58,686 nucleotides of DNA from assembly GCA_903884065.1 (NCBI GenBank), contig CAISDL010000083.1, positions 1-58,686 on the forward strand, read 5' to 3'. Shown here piece by piece: positions 37,097 through 46,499 of the stretch. The translations under genes and the position numbers were made by a program. Each line of letters begins with the position of its first letter. The first letter of the stretch is position 1. The stretch is from an uncultured Actinomycetes bacterium (GTDB taxonomy: Bacteria > Actinomycetota > Actinomycetes > Mycobacteriales > Mycobacteriaceae). Under the pieces are notes generated by a model, which saw only the letters and a list, made by a program, of their open reading frames with translations, was not told the origin of the DNA and did no database searches.

Positions 37097-37617
37097 CTGG
37101 CCTCCGGCTGATCGGTGAGTTCGGTGCGGACTCGGCGCAAGATCTTCCGCGGCGTCACCTCGTAGTACGCCATGGCGGTCAGCGGCGGAGAATAGGCGTG
37201 CACACTCAGCGTCTCGGGCGACCCGCTCGCTGCGGCGGCCACATCGTGCACCCATCCGAGCGGGAAGCCGGCCTGATCGCCGGCATCCAACAGGCGACGG
37301 CGCAATCGCTCACCATCCCAACGGTATTCATGCAGCGAGCCCGACAGCACTGTCAGCGCCCCGAGTGATCCGCAGTGATCGTGCAACTCCGTCGCGTGAC
37401 CGGGCGCCCAACTGATCAGCCACACGTCGAGTTCGTCGTCGGCGTGCAGGCGGGTGAACCACCGCGTGTCCGCGGGCAAACCGCCGAGGGTCAGCACATG
37501 GTCGAAACGACCCTCCAGCACGGCGTCGGCGTAATGGTCGGTCTCGTAGAGCAGGTCATGCAGTCGCAGCCGGGTCGGCGGGGGTGACGACAACACGCGA
37601 AGAGGGAAGGAAGCCAC
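37093..37617 (-). CDS. Cysteine dioxygenase family cupin protein
   Basis: A 174-residue cupin of the cysteine dioxygenase type I family. ELHDHCGSLGALTVLSG gives the two iron-binding histidines of the first cupin motif, and SVHAYSPPLTAM supplies the third histidine. Such enzymes oxidise cysteine to cysteine sulfinate with molecular oxygen; some bacterial members prefer 3-mercaptopropionate. GTG start at 37617 with no clear ribosome binding site. It is coupled to the rhodanese gene and divergent from the LpqV-like lipoprotein gene. Confidence 0.88.
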   Translation of the reverse strand: MASFPLRVLSSPPPTRLRLHDLLYETDHYADAVLEGRFDHVLTLGGLPADTRWFTRLHADDELDVWLISWAPGHATELHDHCGSLGALTVLSGSLHEYRWDGERLRRRLLDAGDQAGFPLGWVHDVAAAASGSPETLSVHAYSPPLTAMAYYEVTPRKILRRVRTELTDQPEAS

Positions 37618-37714
37618 GGTGGATGCTCCGGGGAAGAAGGGATGATTCGGGCGTCAGTCAGCCCGACAACACTCCTGAAACCGGGGATGCTCCATCACGG
37701 CGGCCAGTGTTGCA

Positions 37715-37720
37715 TAGATT
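37715..37720 (+). promoter_or_regulatory. Probable leaderless -10 box (TAGATT) of the lipoprotein gene
   Basis: TAGATT lies 7 bases before the ATG at 37728. Confidence 0.5.
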
Positions 37721-37727
37721 GGCACCC

Positions 37728-38159
37728 ATGCTCAGCACTCGATACCGCGCCATCCTCGGCGCAACCGCGATCTCCGCGGCGGTCGCCACCCTGCTGACGG
37801 GGTGCTCATCCGGCGGTGGCGGCGGCGCGGACAAGGCCCCGTCCGCCTCGCCCGCCGCACCCCCTGCGCCCTCGAACGGGGGGCCCATCGGCATGTCACC
37901 GGGCGGTGTGACGACCCGGATCGATGAGCCGGCGCAGTCCACCGAGGAGCAATACGGCCAGTCCTGCCTGGCCGCCAAGGAATGGATGACCGGCAAGGGC
38001 GGCGATCCGCACAACTTGGTGGAGCCGCTCCTGCAGGAAGTCCAGGCCTCCCAGGACTCCGGCCGTGTGACGTTCAGGAAGACCTGGGCGGAGCTGAGCA
38101 CCGCGCAACAGGCTGCCGTCATCGTCGCGGTCCGGGCGGCCGCGGACGGCGGCTGCTGA
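37728..38159 (+). CDS. lpqV: LpqV-like lipoprotein
   Basis: A 143-residue lipoprotein: an N-terminal signal peptide (ILGATAISAAVATLLTGC, lipid-carrying Cys in LLTGC), a Gly/Ser/Pro/Ala linker, and a small helical domain containing two further cysteines (GQSCLAAKEW and the C-terminal GGC) that may be disulfide-bonded. Length and position next to the patatin gene correspond to LpqV (Rv1064c). Function unknown. The ATG at 37728 is chosen because it opens the signal peptide and has a TANNNT box 7 bases upstream. Confidence 0.85.
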   Translation: MLSTRYRAILGATAISAAVATLLTGCSSGGGGGADKAPSASPAAPPAPSNGGPIGMSPGGVTTRIDEPAQSTEEQYGQSCLAAKEWMTGKGGDPHNLVEPLLQEVQASQDSGRVTFRKTWAELSTAQQAAVIVAVRAAADGGC

Positions 38160-38225
38160 CGCGTCGCCACACCTTCAAATCAGGGCGAGGCGAACGCCGT
38201 CGCGACCTCAGACGAGAATGGGCTC

Positions 38226-39173
38226 ATGTCGAAACGGGTAGCTCTGGCGCTGGGCAGCGGTGGCGCGCGGGGATACGCCCACATCGGCGTCATCAACGAA
38301 CTCCGCGACCGTGGCTATGACGTCGTCGGGATCGCCGGCTCCTCAATGGGCGCTCTGGTGGGCGGGTTGTTCGCAGCGGGATCCCTCGACGAGTTCACCG
38401 GTTGGGCCACGACACTGACCGGCCCGGCCATGCTCAGACTGCTCGACCCGTCCATCTCGGCCGCCGGGGTGTTCCGCGCCGGCAAGATCCTCGATGCGGT
38501 GCGCGACATCCTCGGTGAAGTGACCATCGAGGAGCTGCCCATTCCCTATACCGCGGTCACCACCGACCTCATCGCCGGCAAGTCGGTGTGGTTGCAGCGC
38601 GGCCCGCTCGACGAGGCCATCCGCGCGTCCATCGCCATCCCCGGGGTGATCGCTCCGCATGTTCTCGACGGACGAATCCTGGCCGACGGCGGCATTCTCG
38701 ACCCGCTGCCCATCGCCCCGATCGCGGCGGCCAACGCTGACCTCACCATCGCGGTGAGCGTCTCGGGGATGGAAGCCGATGTCTCCGACGACGGGGCCCG
38801 GCCAACCCGGGATCGACTGAACCGGTTGTGGCGCAGCACCTCCGCGCTCCTCGATCGATTCGGCACCGGCACGGCCCCGTTCGACATCGCCGATATCGAC
38901 GCCGACGAGCCGTTGGCCGATGACGAGTTCGGCGAGGGCGAGCGCGGGGCACACACGCCCAAGCTGCGCAGCTTCGCGGTGATGATGCGCTCGATCGACA
39001 TCGCGCAGGCCGCACTGGCGCGCCACCAGATGGCGGCCTACCCCCCGGACATCCTCATCGAGGTACCGCGGAGCGCCTGCCGCAGCCTGGACTTCCACCG
39101 CGCCGCCGAGTTGATCGACCTGGGTCACGAGTTGGCTGCCCGGGCGCTGGACGGCATCGCACCAGAGGCGTAG
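38226..39173 (+). CDS. Patatin-like phospholipase
   Basis: A 315-residue patatin-fold esterase. GSGGARGYAHIGV is the oxyanion loop, AGSSMGALVG contains the nucleophile serine of GxSxG, and LADGGILDPLP supplies the DGG aspartate of the Ser-Asp dyad. It would hydrolyse acyl esters of phospholipids or related lipids at the membrane. There is no signal peptide. It corresponds to Rv1063c. The last codon (TAG at 39171-39173) lies just before the promoter of the next small gene. Confidence 0.92.
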   Translation: MSKRVALALGSGGARGYAHIGVINELRDRGYDVVGIAGSSMGALVGGLFAAGSLDEFTGWATTLTGPAMLRLLDPSISAAGVFRAGKILDAVRDILGEVTIEELPIPYTAVTTDLIAGKSVWLQRGPLDEAIRASIAIPGVIAPHVLDGRILADGGILDPLPIAPIAAANADLTIAVSVSGMEADVSDDGARPTRDRLNRLWRSTSALLDRFGTGTAPFDIADIDADEPLADDEFGEGERGAHTPKLRSFAVMMRSIDIAQAALARHQMAAYPPDILIEVPRSACRSLDFHRAAELIDLGHELAARALDGIAPEA

Positions 39174-39174
39174 G

Positions 39175-39180
39175 TACGTT
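39175..39180 (+). promoter_or_regulatory. Probable leaderless -10 box (TACGTT) of the DUF6868 gene
   Basis: TACGTT starts one base after the patatin stop codon and lies 6 bases before the ATG at 39187. Confidence 0.45.
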
Positions 39181-39186
39181 CGGGGT

Positions 39187-39429
39187 ATGACCGTGACAAC
39201 CCTGCGGGACGTCCTGATCTGGTCCCTGGTCTTCAACTACGTGATCCTGCTGGTGTGGTTTACCGCACTGACCCTGGCCCACGACTGGGTCTACCGCCTG
39301 CATACCCGATGGTTTCAGCTTTCGAGGGAGTCGTTCGACGCGATCCACTATGGCGGGATGGCCGTCTACAAGATCGGCGTCCTGCTGCTCAATCTCGCAC
39401 CCCTGGTCGCGGTGCTCATCGCTACCTGA
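39187..39429 (+). CDS. DUF6868-like small membrane protein
   Basis: An 80-residue protein with two membrane helices (LIWSLVFNYVILLVWFTAL and VYKIGVLLLNLAPLVAVLI) joined by an amphipathic loop with aromatic residues. The pattern matches the small DUF6868 membrane proteins found widely in bacteria. No function is known. It follows the patatin gene by 13 bases but probably has its own leaderless promoter. Confidence 0.8.
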   Translation: MTVTTLRDVLIWSLVFNYVILLVWFTALTLAHDWVYRLHTRWFQLSRESFDAIHYGGMAVYKIGVLLLNLAPLVAVLIAT

Positions 39430-39472
39430 CCTCGCGCTGGGCGTAGCGACGAGGAGGAGTCGGACAATGGAC

Positions 39473-40555
39473 TCAGTCCGCCGACGACGCTGCGTGGCGG
39501 CGACTGAACAAGGGTGCCGCCCGGCCGGTCAGCGGGGGCAGATCGAAGAAACTCCGGATGCCCGGTTCGGCCGCGCAGACGGCCGGTATCGCGTTGACGC
39601 AATGCGCGGCGGTGGCGACAATGCCGGGATTGCTGACAAGCCCCTCCTCGACGGTCTCCGGTTGCCAGCCCTTGACGGTCACGAAGGTGTTGGGGTGGCC
39701 CCGAACCTCCATCTCGTAGCGCTCACCGGCCGGGCCGAATGACCATGGCGGATCGAGGTTCTCCTCACCCATCAGCCAGTTGACCGCGACGCGGACGACG
39801 ACCACGTTGGTCACCACGGCGTCCCAGCAGAACCTGCGGCCGGCCACCTCGCCGGGCGCGATGACCCCGATCGGCGAGTGGATCGGCGCGGTGGCTACCG
39901 CGACCTGCTGGCTGGTGCGGATCATCGGTTCGGCATCGAATCCGAGTCGATCCACAATCAGCCGCACCGATTGAAAGAAGCCGCCGTTGAGCAGTTTCTG
40001 CATGGGCCCACTCAGGGCGTTATCCGGGGTCCCGCCGAAGCCCATCACGTGCCGCAGAACGTCGGGGGCTCCGTAGGTGCGCAGGTCGGAGTACTCCTCG
40101 GCGCGCACATGGGTGATACCGGTCGACATCACCGACAGCAGTAGCGGGAAGAGTTCGGTGGCCGCTCCGGGCCCGATTCCGGCGCCGTGCAGGGTGGCAT
40201 TGCCCGCACGTGCCGCGGCCTGCAACGGCGCGGCCTCGGTCTCGTTCGGATAGAACCAGCCGACCGCGCTGACGACGTTTTTGCCCGACCGCAGCAGGGC
40301 GGCCGCGTCGTCGACGCTGGGTAGCAGCGGGGCGTAGACCACGGCGTCGGCATCGAGGGCGAGGATGTCATCGATACTGTCGGTGGCAATCACACCGAGG
40401 GGGCCGGTTCCGATGATCTCGCCAACATCCCTGCCGGCCTTGGCCTTCGAATGAACCCAGCACCCAGCGAGTTCCAGTTCCGGGTGCTCGAGCACCGCCC
40501 TGATCGCCGCCACGCCGACCGACCCGGTGGCCCATTGCACCACCCGAAGTCCCAT
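39473..40555 (-). CDS. NAD(P)-dependent amine dehydrogenase / dihydrodipicolinate reductase-like protein
   Basis: A 360-residue protein with a Rossmann N-terminus ([21 protein letters not shown]; the GxxG dinucleotide loop is TGSVG) and a C-terminal domain like those of dihydrodipicolinate reductases and 2,4-diaminopentanoate dehydrogenases. Relatives are numerous in mycobacteria as NAD(P)H-dependent amine dehydrogenase family proteins; the substrate is unknown. It is divergent from the Ltp-type thiolase, and the ATG at 40555 has a TAGTCT box 6 bases upstream. Confidence 0.82.
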   Translation of the reverse strand: MGLRVVQWATGSVGVAAIRAVLEHPELELAGCWVHSKAKAGRDVGEIIGTGPLGVIATDSIDDILALDADAVVYAPLLPSVDDAAALLRSGKNVVSAVGWFYPNETEAAPLQAAARAGNATLHGAGIGPGAATELFPLLLSVMSTGITHVRAEEYSDLRTYGAPDVLRHVMGFGGTPDNALSGPMQKLLNGGFFQSVRLIVDRLGFDAEPMIRTSQQVAVATAPIHSPIGVIAPGEVAGRRFCWDAVVTNVVVVRVAVNWLMGEENLDPPWSFGPAGERYEMEVRGHPNTFVTVKGWQPETVEEGLVSNPGIVATAAHCVNAIPAVCAAEPGIRSFFDLPPLTGRAAPLFSRRHAASSAD

Positions 40556-40561
40556 ACCGGC

Positions 40562-40567
40562 AGACTA
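40562..40567 (-). promoter_or_regulatory. Probable leaderless -10 box (TAGTCT) of the dehydrogenase gene
   Basis: TAGTCT on the minus strand lies 6 bases before the ATG at 40555 within the 38-base spacer to the divergent thiolase. Confidence 0.5.
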
Positions 40568-40593
40568 ACCCCCGTCGACCGAAGGGGATCCGC

Positions 40594-41796
40594 ATGAGCA
40601 ACAAGCCGGGGAACAAGGTGTTCGTCGTCGGGGTCGGGATGACCAAATTCGAGAAGCCCGGCCGCCGCGAAGGGTGGGACTACCCCGACATGGCGCGGGA
40701 GTCGGGAACCAAGGCGCTGTCCGACGCCGGTGTCGACTATCGACAGATCGAGCAGGGCTTCGTCGGCTACGTCGCCGGTGACTCCACCTGTGGTCAGCGC
40801 GCGCTCTACGAACTGGGCATGACCGGAATCCCGATCGTCAACGTCAACAACAACTGCTCCACCGGTTCCACCGCGTTGTACCTCGGCGCGCAGTCGATCC
40901 GGGGCGGTCTGGCGGACTGCGTGCTGGCACTCGGCTTCGAGAAGATGCAACCCGGCTCGCTGGGCGGCGGCGCCGACGACCGCGAGTCGCCGCTGCGCCG
41001 GCATATCAAGGCGCTGGCCGAGATCGACGAGTTGGCGTTCCCGGTTGCTCCGTGGATGTTCGCGGCGGCCGCCCGGGAGTACATGCGCGACTACGGCGCC
41101 ACCGCCGAACACTTCGCGAAGATCGGCTACAAGAACCACAAGCACTCGGTCAACAATCCCTATGCGCAGTTCCAGACCGCGTACAGCCTCGCCGACATCA
41201 TGAACGCGCCGATGATCTCCGACCCGGTGACCAAGCTGCAGTGCTCGCCGACCTCCGATGGCTCCGCGGCCGCGGTCCTGGCGTCCGAGGAGTTCGTCGA
41301 CAAGCACGGTCTGGCCGGCCAGGCCGTCGAGATCGTGGGACAGGCGATGACCACCGACTTCGCCTCGACGTTCGACGGGTCCGCCCGCAACATCATCGGC
41401 CACGACATGAATGTGCACGCGGCGCGGCAGGTGTACGACCAGAGCGGCCTGGGCCCGCAGGATTTCCAGGTGATCGAACTACATGACTGCTTCTCGGCCA
41501 ACGAGGTGCTGCTGTACGAGGCGCTGGGCCTGTGCGGTGAAGGAGAAGCGCCGACGCTGATCGACTCCGGCGAAACCACCTACGGCGGTCGATGGGTGGT
41601 CAACCCGTCCGGCGGGCTGATCTCCAAGGGCCACCCACTCGGCGCCACCGGACTGGCGCAGTGCAGCGAGCTGACCTGGCAACTGCGCGGCACCGCCGAT
41701 GCCCGCCAGGTGGCGGGCGTCACCGCCGCGCTGCAGCACAACATCGGTCTGGGCGGGGCGGCCGTCGTCACCGCCTACCAACGGGCCGAGCGGTAG
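40594..41796 (+). CDS. Lipid-transfer protein / SCP2-type thiolase
   Basis: A 400-residue thiolase-fold protein of the SCP-x/Ltp class. VNNNCSTGS carries the nucleophilic cysteine (Cys88), HDCFSANE replaces the usual HEAFA of classical thiolases, and [14 protein letters not shown] holds the catalytic histidine. Members act on 3-keto acyl-CoAs with bulky side chains, including sterol side chains, or work as aldolases with a DUF35 partner; no DUF35 gene is adjacent here. AAGGGGA precedes the ATG. Confidence 0.88.
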   Translation: MSNKPGNKVFVVGVGMTKFEKPGRREGWDYPDMARESGTKALSDAGVDYRQIEQGFVGYVAGDSTCGQRALYELGMTGIPIVNVNNNCSTGSTALYLGAQSIRGGLADCVLALGFEKMQPGSLGGGADDRESPLRRHIKALAEIDELAFPVAPWMFAAAAREYMRDYGATAEHFAKIGYKNHKHSVNNPYAQFQTAYSLADIMNAPMISDPVTKLQCSPTSDGSAAAVLASEEFVDKHGLAGQAVEIVGQAMTTDFASTFDGSARNIIGHDMNVHAARQVYDQSGLGPQDFQVIELHDCFSANEVLLYEALGLCGEGEAPTLIDSGETTYGGRWVVNPSGGLISKGHPLGATGLAQCSELTWQLRGTADARQVAGVTAALQHNIGLGGAAVVTAYQRAER

Positions 41797-41799
41797 CCG

Positions 41800-43317
41800 T
41801 CAGTCTGCGTGAAGGGCGATGTCTCGCAGCGTCTTAAGCGCCATAGCGGCCCCCAGCAGCGACAGCACGGCGAAGACTGCGCTGGTCGCCACCGCCCCCT
41901 TGTCGAAAGCTGCGGTGATGGCCTGCTGTCCAGCCGACGAGAGGTCGGCCATCGGTCGAATGCCGGTCAGAATGTCCAACAGTTCTTGATGGTCGATGCC
42001 CTCAAGCTGATTTGAGCCCGTCGCGCCCTGAAGGGAACGGATCGCAACGTTCTGCATGATCGCGGTCGCAAGCGCTATCCCCATCGCGGTTGACAACCCG
42101 AACGTGATGGCGACAACCCCGCTCACCGTGCCTTTCGTGGCATCGGAGGAGCTGATTTGCAGTGTCGATACCGGGGTGGTCTGGATACCGACCGCCACGC
42201 CCAGAATGATGAGCCCGCCGAGAATGACGGCGTTGGAGTCGGCTCTGACGCCAAGTAGGATCCCTGCGCAGCCGAGAGCCATCAGCAGCATTCCCGCTAC
42301 GACTGGAAGCAGGAAGCGGCCGCGCCTGGCCAGCAGGGCGCCGATCGGATTGATGATGATGACCGCGATGGTGGCACCGAGCAGCATTTTTGCGGCATCG
42401 ACGGAGCCGAGTCCACCGACTGTTTGAAGATAGAGGGCCAACAGGTAGAGCATCCCCATCATCACGCCGTTGAAGAGGAAGACGGCGACGATCGCGCCGG
42501 TGAAAGTCCGCTGACGCCAAATCGAAAGGGGAACAAGGGGGTCCGTTGATCGGCTCTCGACAACCACGAACAGTCCGAACAGAAGTGCGGCGACGACGAC
42601 CATGAGCACGAGTTTCGAGACTGCGATCTCCTCGCTCTCGAACAGCGCGTAGCTGACCATGAAGAACGCTGCGGTCAGTATCAGCGCACCGGCGAGATCG
42701 AGCTTGGAGTCCGGTTTGCGCTCATGGAACTCGGGGGTCGTGGCGGCGACGAGACCGAGGCCCAGGAGCGCGACGGGGATCGCGACCCAGAACGTCGACT
42801 GCCACCCCAGGAACTCGAGCAGGATTGCGAGGATCAGCACCGCCAGACCGCTGGCGGCCCAGCTGACCGATTGTTTGATGCTCAGCGCCCGTGGCCGCTC
42901 AGCCGGGGAAAACTGCAGCGCCAGTACCGAGAGCGCACAGGTGAAAATCGCGGTGCCGCCGATGCCCTGCAGCACTCTTGCGAGGATCAGCTCGTGTGGC
43001 GTGTCGGCCAGGCCGCCGACTATCGATCCCACGACCAGGATCACGCTGCCGGCCAGGACGATACGGCGGTTACCGGTCAGATCGCCGAGGCGGCCGAAGA
43101 ACGCCGCCATGCCCGCGACAAGCGAGAAGCCGTTCACCGCCCAGGCCATCGCGTCGGTGGAACCGCCGAGGGCACGACCGATCGCCGGGATCGCGATCAC
43201 GAAACCATCGCACACCACCCACACCAGCCCGAGGAGTATGCAGACCGCCGCAAGCGATTGCCAGCGCAGCGGGTTCAGCGTTTCACCCTGAGGCGCAGCG
43301 GAGCCGTTTGCCGACAT
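41800..43317 (-). CDS. MFS multidrug efflux transporter, DHA2 (14-helix) family
   Basis: A 505-residue transporter with about 14 membrane helices. LGDLTGNRRIVLAG between helices 2 and 3 is the MFS motif A, and ARVLQGIGGTAIF is the helix 4/5 motif; this is the EmrB/QacA-type layout. It would export amphipathic compounds using the proton gradient. The ATG at 43317 is chosen; the longer open frame lies antisense within the acyl-CoA ligase gene. It follows the ligase by 10 bases, so they are probably cotranscribed and the pump may export the ligase pathway product. Confidence 0.9.
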   Translation of the reverse strand: MSANGSAAPQGETLNPLRWQSLAAVCILLGLVWVVCDGFVIAIPAIGRALGGSTDAMAWAVNGFSLVAGMAAFFGRLGDLTGNRRIVLAGSVILVVGSIVGGLADTPHELILARVLQGIGGTAIFTCALSVLALQFSPAERPRALSIKQSVSWAASGLAVLILAILLEFLGWQSTFWVAIPVALLGLGLVAATTPEFHERKPDSKLDLAGALILTAAFFMVSYALFESEEIAVSKLVLMVVVAALLFGLFVVVESRSTDPLVPLSIWRQRTFTGAIVAVFLFNGVMMGMLYLLALYLQTVGGLGSVDAAKMLLGATIAVIIINPIGALLARRGRFLLPVVAGMLLMALGCAGILLGVRADSNAVILGGLIILGVAVGIQTTPVSTLQISSSDATKGTVSGVVAITFGLSTAMGIALATAIMQNVAIRSLQGATGSNQLEGIDHQELLDILTGIRPMADLSSAGQQAITAAFDKGAVATSAVFAVLSLLGAAMALKTLRDIALHAD

Positions 43318-43327
43318 CGTGGGGTCC

Positions 43328-44953
43328 TCAGAGCGTGACGACCGCATAGGCCCCGTCGGCGTAACGGGCCCGGATGGTCTTCTTGTCATACTTGCCGACG
43401 CTGGTGCGGGGGATCTCCTCAACGAAGGTCCAGCGCTCGGGAAGCCACCAGCGAACGACTTTGTCGGCCAGATAATTTCGTAGATCGTCCGGCGTGACTT
43501 CGGCGCCCTCCTGCAGCACCACCGCAGCCAGTGGGCGCTCCTGCCACCGCTCGTCGGGAACCCCCACCACCGCGGCCTCGCGGACGAGGGGGTGGGCGAT
43601 AAGCGTGTTCTCCAACTCCACCGAGGAGATCCACTCTCCACCGGATTTGATGACGTCCTTGGCCCGGTCGGTCAGCGTGATGTACCCCTGCGGGTCGATA
43701 CGGCCGACGTCACCGGTGCGCAGCCAGCCCGACTCGAATTTCGTCGGATCGGTATTGCGGTAGTAGGACCCGGTGATCCACGGCCCACGGACCTCCAACT
43801 CCCCCACTGCAATACCGTCGCTGGGCAGCATCGCCCCGTCGTCATCGACGATGCGGGCCTCCACTCCGCACATCGGCCGGCCCTGGGTGGCGCGTATCTC
43901 CCAGTGCTTCTCCGGCGGCGTTCCGGGCGCCGGCCAGGCCAGCGTGGCCATCGGCGAGGTCTCGGTCATCCCCCACAACTGCCGGATCTGCACGCCGTGA
44001 CGCTGCTCGAAGGTCTGCATCAGTGAGACCGGCACCGCCGAGCCACCGCACGCCACCAATCGCAGGGACGAAATGTCATGCCCCGGTTCACGATCGAGGT
44101 AGTGCATCACGTCATTCCAGATCGTCGGCACCGCACCCGCCACCGTCGGGCGCTGGGTCTCGATGAGATTCACCATCGACGTGGCGTCCATGAACCGATC
44201 CGGCAGTACGAGGTCGGCACCGGCCATCAGCGCGGCGTAGGGAATGCCCCAGGCGTTGGCATGGAACATCGGCACGATCGCCAGCGCCTTGTCCGCGAAG
44301 CTCAGGCCCATTCCGTTTCCACTGCAGACGGCCATCGAATGCAGGTAGCTGGATCGGTGGCCATAGACGACCCCCTTGGGATGGCCGGTGGTCCCGCTGG
44401 TGTAACACATTGCCGCAGCAGAGTTCTCGTCGATTTCCGACCAATCGAAGTGGTCGGACTCCGCGGCGGTGATGTCGTGGTAACGCAGCACCGCCTTCCC
44501 GGAGGCCTCCAGTGCCGAGATGTCGCCATCGCCGACCGCGATCACCGTGTGGACCGTCTCCATCCGGGGCAGTACCGGTGCGAGGATCGGGATCAGCGAC
44601 ACGTCGGCGATGACCACCTGATCTTCGGCCTCGTAGGCGACGAACTCGATTTGTTCCGGGAACAGCCGGATGTTGAGGGTATGCAGCACGGCCCCCATCG
44701 AGGGCACCGCGACGTAGGCCTCGAGGTGTTCCTGGTTGTTCCACATGAACGTGGCCACCCGCTGGTCGCCGTCGATGCCGAGACGGCGTAGCGCATTGGC
44801 CAATCGCGCCGCCTGCTGGCCGACTTCCCGGTAGGACGCGTGCCGGAAGCCGTCGCCGGTTGCCGTGGTGACCGTGCGGTCGCCGTGGACAGTGACCGCA
44901 TAACGCAGGATCTCCGCCACGGTGAGCGGGACGTTCTGCATGGTGCTGTCCAT
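43328..44953 (-). CDS. Fatty-acid-CoA ligase (FadD family)
   Basis: A 541-residue ANL-superfamily enzyme. The AMP-binding P-loop YTSGTTGHPKGV is near residue 184, WGMTETSP is motif A5, GWLRTGDVG is the hinge region, and PRTSVGKYDKKTI carries the catalytic C-terminal lysine. It activates a carboxylic acid to acyl-AMP and then acyl-CoA; the chain length is not readable. The ATG at 44953 follows GGGAAGG. It is divergent from the small secreted protein gene, with a tandem repeat in the shared spacer. Confidence 0.92.
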   Translation of the reverse strand: MDSTMQNVPLTVAEILRYAVTVHGDRTVTTATGDGFRHASYREVGQQAARLANALRRLGIDGDQRVATFMWNNQEHLEAYVAVPSMGAVLHTLNIRLFPEQIEFVAYEAEDQVVIADVSLIPILAPVLPRMETVHTVIAVGDGDISALEASGKAVLRYHDITAAESDHFDWSEIDENSAAAMCYTSGTTGHPKGVVYGHRSSYLHSMAVCSGNGMGLSFADKALAIVPMFHANAWGIPYAALMAGADLVLPDRFMDATSMVNLIETQRPTVAGAVPTIWNDVMHYLDREPGHDISSLRLVACGGSAVPVSLMQTFEQRHGVQIRQLWGMTETSPMATLAWPAPGTPPEKHWEIRATQGRPMCGVEARIVDDDGAMLPSDGIAVGELEVRGPWITGSYYRNTDPTKFESGWLRTGDVGRIDPQGYITLTDRAKDVIKSGGEWISSVELENTLIAHPLVREAAVVGVPDERWQERPLAAVVLQEGAEVTPDDLRNYLADKVVRWWLPERWTFVEEIPRTSVGKYDKKTIRARYADGAYAVVTL

Positions 44954-45050
44954 CGGCGATCGCCTTCCCTCGCGTTTAGCAGCGATGGTATCGGGCCGGC
45001 CACCCACCAACGCTGCCACTGAGCCGCGCAACGATCGGCTCGCCCCCGGC

Positions 45051-45086
45051 GATGTACACAGGGGTATCGATGTAAACAGGGGTATA
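45051..45086. promoter_or_regulatory. Tandem 18-bp direct repeat in the fadD/secreted-protein spacer
   Basis: GATGTACACAGGGGTATC (45051-45068) is followed at once by GATGTAAACAGGGGTATA (45069-45086); they differ at two positions. The pair lies 26 bases before the ATG at 45113 and 98 bases before the divergent fadD start, a position suited to a regulator that binds direct repeats. Confidence 0.6.
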
Positions 45087-45112
45087 CCGTCGAACCAGAC
45101 TGAGGAGGCCGC

Positions 45113-45427
45113 ATGCGAAGGGTCATGATGCTCGCCAGCGTGGCAGCGGTGTGCGGGGTCCTGGCCGGACCGGCCGGGGCCGCATGGGCCGATAAGTCCG
45201 CGCAGGACACGATCAGTGAACTGCAGCAGCAGGGCTACCAGGTGCAGATCGACAAGATCGGGACCGGGCCGATGTCGAAGTGCATCGTCACCAGCGTGCG
45301 CAGTCCACAGACCGTCACCCAGTGGGTGCCTTACGTCGGTCCCGGACTCGGCAGCCAAGGCTCTTTCCTGGTGCCGGTGATCACCAGCCAGACCATCTCG
45401 GTGTCGCTGGATTGCAGCCAGCGCTGA
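45113..45427 (+). CDS. Small secreted protein of unknown function
   Basis: A 104-residue protein with a Sec signal peptide (MLASVAAVCGVLAGPAGAAWA, probable cleavage after AWA) and a mature domain of about 77 residues. Two cysteines (SKCIVTSV and SLDCSQR) are likely to be disulfide-bonded. Related small secreted proteins occur in many mycobacteria; I do not know a function. A strong GAGGAGG lies just before the ATG. It is divergent from fadD and ends 4 bases before the convergent beta-propeller gene. Confidence 0.85.
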   Translation: MRRVMMLASVAAVCGVLAGPAGAAWADKSAQDTISELQQQGYQVQIDKIGTGPMSKCIVTSVRSPQTVTQWVPYVGPGLGSQGSFLVPVITSQTISVSLDCSQR

Positions 45428-45431
45428 GACG

Positions 45432-46499
45432 TCAGGACGCGGTGCGCAGACCCAGACCGGCGGACTGCACCGGCATCGCGGCCACGGATCCGTCGTAGTC
45501 ACCGACATACAGCCGAGTGCCGTCCTGGCTGACGGCCAGGCATGACACCGGCCGGCCGATCGCAATGCGATTGACGACCCGGGCGGTGGAGGCGTCGATG
45601 ACCACGACGTCCTCGCCGTCGGCGACGTAGACCGCGCCGCCGGTCACGAGCAGTCCGACCGGAAGCCCTCCGACGGCAATGGTGTGGACCAGCCGCGCCG
45701 ACGCGGTGTCGACGATCCGCAGCACCCCGCCGAATTCGGGGTCCCAACCGGTCATGAAGATGCGCCGGTCGTTGCGGTCAACGGCGATGTCGCCGATCGA
45801 CTCGCCGACTTCCACAGTCTGCACCTGGCCGTTGCGCACGTCGATCATCAGCAGCGCGCCGCCGGTCGCGGTCGTCAGCGCCGCATAGAGCCGCGTCCCG
45901 GCCCGGTTGATCCGCACGGTGTCGACGGAAGCGCCGGCGGCGCGGGCGATGGGAATGGTGCTGACCGCACCGCTCTCGATGTCGATGACCGCGATATCGG
46001 CCACCTCGTCGGTCACCCGCGCGACGTAGAGCAGGTCACCGTCGGGGCTGACGGCCAGCCCGTGGGCGCCGGTGCCGATCTCCCGAGCGGCGAGTTGCGC
46101 ACCGGAATCGAGGTCGACGGCGACGACGCTGTCCTCGGCGATCGACGCCGACCGGACATAGGCGCGGTCGGCGATGCTGACCGCGTAGGGCTCGGCGATA
46201 CCGGAGACGGAGGCGACGACGGCCAACGTTGCGACGTCGATGACCGACACCGCGTCCTGGCCGTAGTGGGCGGCGACCAGATGGCGGCCGTCATGGCTGA
46301 CCGCAAGGTCGGTGACCGACCCGGGCAGGCCGGTCAGCGTTCCTTCCGCGGGGCGAGTGATGCGCACCGGGTGGGCCGCCGCTCGCACCGCAGGTAGCGG
46401 GACGCTCAGGGCAGGCTTGGGCGCAGTCGGCAATGTCGACAACCACACCGAGTCGACGGGCCGTTCGGCCACTGCGGCACCACCGGTCGTGTTCGCCAT
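45432..46499 (-). CDS. YVTN-type beta-propeller protein
   Basis: A 355-residue protein made of about seven repeated blades of 40-45 residues: LAVSHDGRHLVAAHYGQDAVSVIDVA, LAVSPDGDLLYVARVTDE, IAVDRNDRRIFMTGWDPE, LAVSQDGTRLYVGDYDGS. This is the YncE/YVTN-repeat propeller found in surface and periplasmic proteins. There is no obvious signal peptide, so its location is uncertain. GGAGG lies about 12 bases before the ATG. The 423-base region upstream holds no gene. Confidence 0.85.
   Translation of the reverse strand: MANTTGGAAVAERPVDSVWLSTLPTAPKPALSVPLPAVRAAAHPVRITRPAEGTLTGLPGSVTDLAVSHDGRHLVAAHYGQDAVSVIDVATLAVVASVSGIAEPYAVSIADRAYVRSASIAEDSVVAVDLDSGAQLAAREIGTGAHGLAVSPDGDLLYVARVTDEVADIAVIDIESGAVSTIPIARAAGASVDTVRINRAGTRLYAALTTATGGALLMIDVRNGQVQTVEVGESIGDIAVDRNDRRIFMTGWDPEFGGVLRIVDTASARLVHTIAVGGLPVGLLVTGGAVYVADGEDVVVIDASTARVVNRIAIGRPVSCLAVSQDGTRLYVGDYDGSVAAMPVQSAGLGLRTAS

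Noticed and set aside
41210..41796. PE/PPE or ESX genes anywhere in the window
   Set aside because: No PE, PPE or WxG motif was seen. The MPTR-like repeats at 16984-17792 lack a PE or PPE domain.
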